Source: Scalesia atractyloides (Eukaryota > Streptophyta > Magnoliopsida > Asterales > Asteraceae). From it: a stretch of 64,000 bases of DNA. Location of the stretch: the NCBI GenBank assembly GCA_947069175.1, contig CAMTDV010000019.1:74647358-74711357 (forward strand). The letters are read 5' to 3'. A program made the translations under genes and the position numbers. Below, piece after piece: positions 56,343 to 64,000 of this stretch (positions within the stretch are counted from its first letter, which is position 1; every line of letters begins with the position of its first letter). Under the pieces are notes generated by a model. The model did no database searches and was not told the origin of the DNA. It worked only from the letters and a program-made list of their open reading frames with translations.

Positions 56343-57670
56343 GATAAAGCCAATGAAACTTTGACAAGAATATGGTGGATACGCCGCTGGTACTTCCTAT
56401 ATATAAGTATTCTTGTCAAAGGATCGGAGGCATTATCAGGCGGTTATGAGAGGTTCCATGTATAGGTTGTTTGTGTGATTATTGTTTAGATTAAATTTAT
56501 TATTTTCAGTACATGCAATACGATCGGCTCCGTTTGATTGAGCCTTGATCGCACAGACATTTTCATTTTCAGTACATGCAATACGATCGGCTCCGTTTGA
56601 TTGAGCCTTGATCGCACAGACATTTTCATTATTAGTATCTTGTGGTTGTTGTGTTTGTTGTAGAGTCACATAGAACTAATCATAACTTGTGGATAAAGTC
56701 AATGAAAATTTGACAAGAATATGGTGGATACGCCGCTGGTACTTCCTATATATAAGTATTCTTGTCAAAGGATCGGAGGCATTATCAGGCGGTTATGAGA
56801 GGTTCCATGTATAGGCTGTTTGTGTGATTATTGTTTAGATTAAATTTATTATTTTCAGTACATGCAATACGATCGGCTCCGTTTGATTGAGCCTTGATCG
56901 CACAGACATTTTCATTTTCAGTACATGCAATACGATCGGCTCCGTTTGATTGAGCCTTGATCGCACAGACATTTTTTCATTTTCAGTATTTTGTGTTTGT
57001 TGTATTGGTTGTAGAGTCACATAGGACTAATCTAATTCACTGATAAAACCAATGAAAATTTGACGAGAATATGGTGGATACGCCACTGGTACTTCCTATA
57101 TATAAGTATTCTTGTCAAATGATCAGAGGCATTGTCAGACGGTTATGAGAAGTTCTATGTAGGATTTAGTAGTTTTTTGGTAACTAATCATAACTTGCGG
57201 ATAAAACCAACGAAAATTTGACAAGAATATGGTGGATACGCCGCTGGTACTTCCTATATATAAGTATTCTTGCCAAAGGATCAGAGGCATTATCAGGCGG
57301 TTATGAGAAGTTCCATGTAGGATTTAGTATTGCCTTGGTTGAAACTTGTGTTACATTCATATCATCTCGCCATTTAAAGAAATTGGACTGTGTTCTATTT
57401 CTACATAAACTAACCTCTCCATCATAACAAACGAGAGAGGAACTGTCACCATTCAAACCTATATGCTATCAGAATATGGATTCAAATATTGGTTGTTGTG
57501 TTATTTATGTTCTAGAGTTACATCATAGGACCAATCATAACTTACTGATAAAACCAATGAAAATTTGACAAGAATATGGTGGATACGCCGCTGGTACTTC
57601 CTATATATAAGTATTCTTGTCAAAGGATCAGAGGTATTGTTAGATGGTTATGAGAAGTTCCATATAGGTT
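56343..57670 (+). repeat. Five tandem hairpin units behind gag
   Basis: TTTGACAAGAATATGGTGGA and TATTCTTGTCAAA flank GATACGCC(G/A)CTGGTACTTCC in five copies: 56359-56421, 56709-56769, 57058-57120, 57216-57278 and 57563-57624. The stems are 13-14 bp. GGATC(G/A)GAGGCATT and GGTTATGAGA(G/A)GTTCCAT follow most copies. Period is about 350 bp (157 bp once). Confidence 0.9.
56507..56980 (+). repeat. Four 60-bp repeats with a GGCTC hairpin
   Basis: TCAGTACATGCAATACGATC, GGCTCCGTTTGATTGAGCC and TTGATCGCACAGACATTTTC are repeated as two tandem pairs (56507-56626, 56855-56976). CGATCGGCTC pairs with GAGCC-TT-GATCG. The same hairpin lies in the solo LTR at 11515-11650. Confidence 0.85.
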
Positions 57671-57967
57671 GTAGTATTAGAAGTTTTGCCTTAGGATATA
57701 ACCATATCTTTCCAAACATATCCAAACTCTTATGCATGATATCATATTTAGCGAATCAACTATGCTTATCAATACTTTTACAGTAGGCAACAAAAAGCGA
57801 TTCCAGTAATGGGGTACTTAACCCTTACAAGGAACGTTACCGCCTCAAACAAAAACTTAAACCCTTACTTTTTCTAAGCATGTAACTGTCAAACTAAACA
57901 CCATCATTTTAGTCAATTATATCACTACTTAAATTTCGGGACGAAATTTCTAAAAAGCAGGGGATAC

Positions 57968-60594
57968 TGTAACATCCGTCAAAAACGGATTTACCAAACC
58001 CGCTCCGTTTATTAACCGAACAATCAATTAAAAATTTCGTTGCGAATTTAATGCCCAAAATAATTTTAAACGATACATAATTAATTATTATATTGGAATA
58101 TATAATTTGTTTTTGAAAAACTGTTAAAAATAAGAAAATAAAAATAATATGGCACTGCCGGGTTTCGAACCCGGGTCAGTCAGCCGGGTCAACAACAGAC
58201 TTAACACACACACACTCAACCACTGCGCCACTTGTATTTCTTGTTAATTATTAGAATCAATTAATTCATATCATGATTCTCGAGTTCAAAATCGGCGCGC
58301 CCAAATGCAGTCGTCGGAAATCCCGGCGATCTCGCGAGATTGGACGGTTACTTCAGTTATAACGTAAACCTTAAACACTACATCGGTTATAACCGACGCC
58401 TGAATCCGCGACACAAGTTATAACCGCCGGAGAATTTCTAACCGACGAATCAAGTCGGAAATCGGACCAAATTCATCGACTACCTGCCCTATAAATACCT
58501 CCTCGAACCTCTGCAAGCTTTTTCGCTCAAAACCGCACCCTTTCTCGGCGAAAATTTACTCGCCGGAAAATACCTGCAAATCGCCGGAAAACCGGGTTTT
58601 TCACTTCTGAGCCTTACTGAACCCCCTGAGCTTATACCGAAGTCACCCACATCCTTTTCAAGCTTGCTGAAGACTCTCTACCGCAAGACACACGACGCCG
58701 GAATCTTTTGCTGTCACCGGAGCTCTGCCGGAGAAACAGAGAAGTCCAGTCGGTATACCTTACGCTTAAATCTTTCATTCTTTTTATTTAATCTCACATG
58801 TAATTAACTATCAGACACTAACGAACATGATTAAAACTTCGAACCAGTCAGTCATCGTTTCTGGTTAAGACTGACGAAGAAGACGAAGTTTCGGTAACAT
58901 ATAAGTTTAATTTAAATCAAGTTATAACTCGGGTTAGACACACAGTCCAGCGGTGGACTGTGTGCACATTAAACACGTAAACGTCTCGAGTTCGAATCTT
59001 GTCCCACGCATGCTTGCCTTAATAAAAATGTCTTTTTTTGTTAACCGAACCGGAGTCACCGCTGTACATGTTAAGTTTAATAATAACCGGAATAATTACC
59101 AAGATAGACACACAGTCCAGCGGTGGACTGTGTGAATGTTTAAACACACGTCACGAGTTCGAGTCCGGTCTACTGCACCGATTCGGACAATTATCTAACT
59201 TTTTAAAATAAGGCAGAAATGAAATAATGAAGTTTGTTCATAAGTATAATATAAATCGGATTATTTAACAAGTTAGACACACAGTCCAGCGGTGGACTGT
59301 GTGTTAACTCAACCCACAGGTCCCGGGTTCGAGACCTGTGGAGCGCACCGAGTCACTGATTAAAATCTTTTTAGAAATAAGTTGATTTTCGGATTAATCT
59401 AATTAATATATAAATATAATTAAAAACATGAATATTTCGGGTTAGACACGTAGCTCAGTTGGTAGAGCTGCGTGCACGCGTACGGGAGGTCTCGGGTTCG
59501 AGCCTCACTCAGCGCACACATACACGCATACGAACCGGTCAAAGTCAACAGTCAATGGTCAACGGTCAAAAAAGTCAATTTTTTTTATTATTTTTATTTA
59601 TTTATTTTAATTAAAAATCAATTAAAAATACTTAAAAATAACATTTTTAAGGTTAGAAAATAGCCTTAAACTCACAAAAATACACCCAACAATCCTACTA
59701 AAATGGATTAATAAAATCCGTTTACTTACCGAAACATTATGCCATTATCTAGGTTAATTTCACTCGTGGTTAAAACCACTTCGCGTGCATTCAACATCAT
59801 CAACCGAACGCACCCACTGTGAGTGAATCTTACAACTCCCCCTTTTTAATTACACGTTTTGGGGTGTGTCATGTGTCACAAAATAATTAACTCGTTTATT
59901 TAAACTTGTGCCATACCATATTGTGATCTAAACTTAGATTGTTTATATTGTTGTGGTTATGTATTTCATTTTGTCAACTTATATGAAAGTCATTCATTAA
60001 GCCCATCAGTTCCTCGTGGTAGACGAGTTGAGCAACGCGTGCCTCAAAACAATTCCATTATTGTTCATGTGTGTATTATTGAGTTTATATTGTTTGTGGT
60101 TATGTATTTCATATTGTCAAGTTTATGCAATTCATTCATTAGGCCCATCAGTTCCTCGTGAGAGACGAGTTGAGCAACGCGTGCCTCTATACGATCCATT
60201 ATTGTTCATGTGTGTATTGTTTAATATTAAATTGATTGGTGAATAAGTTTACATCTATTTTTTACTCATGTGTGGTTGTGCACTTTATTTTATAATTAAA
60301 TAAATAAACTTGTTCAAATGTTTTCCATAGGATTCACTCGCCAACTTTTTGTTGATCCAAAAACCCTTTTTACACATGATACAGGTGAACAGGATGAAGC
60401 AAGGAAAACATAGGAAATGCCTTAGAAGAAAACAAAGAAGCTTAGATTGATGTTTAGGTCATGATGTAATTATGTTTGTAAATTTCCATTAAATTGTATT
60501 AATGAATATGAAACGTTAAAATAAATGTCATGAGCTTTGATGATAACCCAATCATGCCCCGATCACCTTTTCCGCTACGGGTCGGGGTGTGACA
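57968..60594 (+). repeat. 3' LTR of the gag-only element
   Basis: Nearly identical to 51482-54121, including all modules: antisense unit 58150-58233, TATA 58490-58497, M1 58931-59010, M2 59101-59179, M3 59270-59349, M4 59439-59518. The TTGAC array has six instead of eight cores. A GCAGGGGATAC polypurine tract precedes it. Confidence 0.93.
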
Positions 60595-60599
60595 ACCGG

Positions 60600-61250
60600 C
60601 CGGTTTAAACCGGTTTTTAAACATTGCAACCCAATAAGATTATGGTACAAATATATATATATATATAATATAAATATACAAGTAAGGTATGTCTATATTG
60701 CATATATAAACCATAATACATAGGTATGTTGCATATATAAGTTTGGTCTTTAGTGGGTACAACCCACTAAGCATTATGATACAAACCATAATACATAGGT
60801 ATGTTGCAAATTATATGTATATATAATTGGTGTTTAATTGAGAACTATTTTTTATATTAAATGTGTATTTGAAGATTTATTAATTTCTAATTTGGTTTTT
60901 ATTGCCGGTTGTACCGGACGGCTCACCCGGTTCAACCGGCCGGTTTAAACCGGGTTTTAAAACATTGCAACCCAATAAGATTAGAGTACAAATATATATA
61001 TAAATAAAAGTATACAAGTAAGGTATATGTATATTGCATATATAAACCAAAATACATAGGTGTGTTGCATATATAAGTTGATCTTTAGTGGTTACAACCC
61101 ACTAAGCATTATAATACAAATCATAATGCATAGGTATGGGTCAAATTATATGTATATATAATTGGTGTTTGATTGAGAACTATTTTTTATATTAAATGTG
61201 TATTTGAAGATTTATTAATTTCTAATTTTGTTTTTATTTGGGGTCAATTT
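60600..61250. repeat. Right part of the AACCGG repeat block and further partial copies
   Basis: CCGGTTTAAACCGG at 60600 completes the block interrupted at 51481. A third partial copy lies at 60885-60985. AT-rich units with CATAATACATAGGTATG and TTTAGTGG(G/T)(A/T)TACAACCCAC repeat at about 60715-60800 and 61040-61130. Confidence 0.75.
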
Positions 61251-62125
61251 CGAAATTTCATGAGGTCGATTTCGAAAATTCAATAGTGGCAATTGTAAAA
61301 TTTTATAAAGGGCGCTCAGGATTTTAACGCATGTATTACACTATTTTTTTTATTGGTCGGTTGCCTCATACCATGACCATAGGTCCACCCCTAGGTACTT
61401 CTCAATACCCATCAAGTTTACGTGTATACGGTCTTATATGTTTAAAATGTTCCAGGTAAAATGCGTTAATCAAAAACCAATCTTAAACTGAATTTATTTA
61501 TAAAACATTACCAACTACATGCTTAACAATTTTGTAACAAATTATTTATATTTATAACAATGTACAAATATTTTAGTTTTGATGTTGGTAAGTGAGTTTG
61601 AGTAATTAGACACAGTCACACAGGTATCACCAAACAATATGTGTTATGGGGCAACGCTCCATCGTGTATATCTTTTATCATCCAAAAATTAATTTCACAT
61701 ATATATCCATAAATTTCATAGTCACGTTCATGATCATGCTCACGCCCAAACCCTTAACGCTCTTGTGTTAGACGCCCCCTTTAGGTTGATATGGCCATGC
61801 ACATCACATAACTATGTCAAACCAGGGATGTTTATCTCGAATACAAAACTCAACGTGTTATTTTTAATATATTTGTCACTCTTTAACGGATATCCTCACA
61901 CAATTGGAATCTTTCAGCTTTCGAATCGTAGTCTTTGAAACTTCAAACTTAAAATATAAATATCGTGTTTCCCATAACATAAATATTATTATTCATTTAT
62001 TTATTCTTAGCTTTAATAACCCACCCTTCCTTTTCAAAACCTATAACAGAAAAATCAAACAGGTAATAAAACTAATCTGCAACGAGGCCTACAATCCTAC
62101 AACGCACCACCACCATCAGATCATC
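61251..62125. other. Intergenic sequence and 3' flank of the calmodulin-like gene
   Basis: No gene recognised. The part next to 62125 is the presumed 3' UTR of the minus-strand calmodulin-like gene. Confidence 0.4.
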
Positions 62126-63581
62126 TTAAGTCTTCATCATCATCTTCTTAAACTCCTCAAAATTAACATACCCATCACCATCAGAATCCACTGATTTTAT
62201 CATCTTCACACAATCCTCAACCGTACACCCCTCCCCCAACCGAGTCTAGATCTGGTGCAACTCAGTCGACGATATCAACCCGTTCTTGTTCAAATCGTAC
62301 AACTCAAACGCTTCATGAAGCTCCTTCATTCCTTCTTCGTTATCACCCGCGTTTCCTTTGAAGAACCCCTCGAACTCCTCGAGGTTTATGAATCCGTCGC
62401 AGTCTGTGTCGATGTTTGTCATCAGTTGCTTCACTTCTTCGTTGGAGGTTTCGGATCCGATCACTTTCATGACCTGTAAGTGTGTCATTCTTATCCGTGT
62501 TAGGATTCAAGTGGCGCAATGAAAACCAACACAATGCACAAATGAAATAAACACGTAAAACAAGAAAAATAAAAGCACATGAAAATATAACATGGTTTGA
62601 CACACTACATCATCTACGTCCACAGGCTGCAACTAGTATTTCTTATTAGCACATATACAAAAAAAAATTATTTACATATGCTTCGGTATATAAAAAAAGA
62701 GTTAAATGTCATTTTAGTCACTATGGTTTGGGCAATTTTGTCAGTTTAGTCGAAGGTTTTATTTTTCGTATGTAGGTCCAAAAAGGTTTTAACAGTGTCA
62801 TTTTAGTCCACCGGGTTAACTTCATCCATTTTTTCTGTTAACGAGAAGGGCAATTTGATCATTTTATATGTAATTCTGTAAACAAGAAAGGCATTCCGAC
62901 CATATAAAATGACCGAATTGCCCTTCTCGTTATCAGAAATAATTGATGAAGTTAACCCAGTGGACTAAAATGACAACGGTGAAACCTTTTTGGACCTACA
63001 TGTGAAAAATAAAATCTTTGAACTAAACTGACAAAATAACCCAAACCACAAGGACTAAAATAACATTTAACTCTAAAATAAAACGAAGGTTTAAAACCTA
63101 GGAACCAAGAAACATAACGTGGGCGTTTGACAAACACATGAGGGTGGGGGGTTGGGTTCAGTTTGGTGTAATTTAAACCGTTAAAATAAACCTAAACCTG
63201 AACCTGATTTAGAGTAAACCCGTATAACATCAAACCCGTACCCAAACATATTTAGTTGAGTCGGTTTTTATGGTTAATCGGGTATCCCAAATAACTATTT
63301 AAAGGGATTATCTGGTTTTTTAACATGAATTATTTGGGTTATATAATGAAATAATTTGATTAAAAAAATATTTGCTAAAATATGTTCACCTTCTGATCAT
63401 TAAATAAGTAACTCAACCTGAATCACCCGAAACCCGATTAAAAAAACCTTAATAATATTAACCTGTACGAGCTCGCCCGCAGAGATTTTGCCATCCCCGT
63501 TGGTGTGGAAGCGGTTGAAAACTTTTTGATCTCGTCGGAGTCGGTGAAGTAGACCGATTGGTTGCCGGTTTTAGTCGTCAT
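62126..63581 (-). pseudogene. Calmodulin-like protein (CML24-type), frameshift and nonsense
   Basis: Two exons on the minus strand: 63581-63463 and 62473-62126, about 155 codons, the usual CML24-type size and layout. Exon 1 begins MTTKTGNQSVYFTDSDEIKK. A missing base right after it shifts the first EF-hand out of frame; the correct frame reads NGDGKISAGELV. Exon 2 is VMKVIGSETSNEEVKQLM, EF-hand 2 (loop DTDCDGFINLEE), GMKELHEAFELYDLNKNGLI (EF-hand 3), then a TAG at 62246-62248 after ELHQI. EF-hand 4 (loop DSDGDGYVNFEE) and FKKMMMKT lie behind the stop. EF-hand 1 also has His at loop position 1 where Asp is usual. Calcium sensor family; here probably not functional, unless the changes are base errors. 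Confidence 0.9.
62698..63074. mobile_element. Foldback MITE in the intron of the calmodulin-like gene
   Basis: AGAGTTAAATGT at the left and ACATTTAACTCT at the right. The arms pair over most of their length (TTTTAGTC, CAGTTTAG, GAAGGGCAATT and complements), a long palindromic element. The flanks are A-rich, so the target duplication cannot be read. No ORF. Confidence 0.85.
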
Positions 63582-64000
63582 TGTTGAAGGAATGAATGGA
63601 TGGATGAATGAATGAGAAGAAGATATTGAAGAGGAAGCCGTGTAAGCTGCGTGGGGCGGCGTCGGCTACTTTTTAATGGCGAATATTGAGCGGTTTTTTT
63701 TTTTAATTTTCGTTGTTTTGAAAAAAAAGTGTATTTTTTTAATAAAAGTTGTTAAATGTCGTATTAAAGTTCACGTGAGGACGAATAATTTTGTTGAACG
63801 AGATAATAATAAAAAAAAAATATGCGGGAAGATTGCAAATATGCAATCACTGTAATATTATGTAGTAAATAATATATTTATATTTTTTTTAAAGGTGGAT
63901 TTAAATATTTAATATCACATGGTCAAATGTTTATTAACTAATGAACATCAAGGTGTTAAGATTTATATCGCTGTAAAATCCTTTAAAAGGTAAGTTTATC
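63582..64000. other. Upstream flank of the calmodulin-like gene
   Basis: 63585-63660 has the GAATGGATGGATGAATG repeat and a G/C patch, probably 5' UTR. Beyond about 63690 it is AT-rich without genes. Confidence 0.4.

Larger units (their letters stand above)
51482..60594 (+). mobile_element. Gag-only LTR retrotransposon with tRNA-module LTRs
   Basis: LTRs at 51482-54121 and 57968-60594 are nearly identical. ACCGG is duplicated at 51477-51481 and 60595-60599, and a tRNA-iMet PBS follows the 5' LTR. The 3.85-kb interior encodes gag (54904-56289) but no protease, RT, RNase H or integrase, matching the non-autonomous TR-GAG layout described in plants. The near-identity of the LTRs indicates recent transposition, presumably with enzymes from an autonomous Tekay-type relative. 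Behind gag, five conserved hairpin units fill the 3' part. Confidence 0.93.

Noticed and set aside
56343..57670. CRISPR-like array
   Set aside because: Repeats are long, irregularly spaced and structured, in a plant retrotransposon interior.

Overview
The window is nuclear DNA from a flowering plant, most likely a eudicot. It holds a plastid-targeted TatC translocase gene, a calmodulin-like gene and a plant GCIP/cyclin-D1-binding-protein-like gene, all with introns. These sit in a dense set of nested LTR retrotransposons of typical plant lineages (Ale-like copia; Tat, Tekay-like and Reina-like gypsy) plus MITEs. The TE style would fit a composite-family genome, but the sequence alone does not prove the family.

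Layout. 1-4500: decayed copia remnants, then two copies of a captured TATC exon fragment, one split by a hAT-type MITE. 4536-7924: GCIP-like gene, + strand, four exons, one apparent 1-bp frameshift. 8183-16810: an old copia remnant into which a complete short-LTR copia (8416-15769, TSD AGCAC) inserted; that copia was then hit by a 2.6-kb solo LTR (11091-13712, TSD GATAT). 16930-39011: a three-level nest. A 5'-truncated Reina-like chromovirus is split by a minus-strand Tat element (17495-35825, TSD AGTAC), which is itself split inside gag by a Tekay-like chromovirus (26294-34762, TSD GTGAT). 40020-40609: a hAT MITE with a perfect 8-bp TSD. 40832-44930: intact TATC gene on the minus strand, 339 codons in four exons, with MITEs in introns 1 and 2. 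45.3-50.4 kb: MITEs, an LTR-like stretch and another probable solo LTR. 50.7-61.2 kb: tandem AT-rich and ACCGG-rich repeats, split by a gag-only retrotransposon with 2.6-kb LTRs (51482-60594, TSD ACCGG). 62126-63581: a calmodulin-like gene on the minus strand with a frameshift and a nonsense codon, so probably a pseudogene.

The most unusual signal is the LTR family shared by the gag-only element and the solo LTR at 11091-13712. Each LTR carries tandem tRNA-like modules: an extended D-arm-like hairpin followed by a GGTTCGA B-box-like segment, about 170 bp apart, downstream of the TATA box. A further tRNA-like unit with A and B boxes lies on the opposite strand in U3, and a short array of TTGAC (W-box core) repeats follows the last module. 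Module number and TTGAC number differ between copies, and the hairpin stems show a compensatory change. The internal region has gag but no pol; behind gag it holds five copies of another conserved hairpin unit.

The host genes show no operon-like coupling. The only link between them is the TATC-derived debris immediately upstream of the GCIP-like gene.
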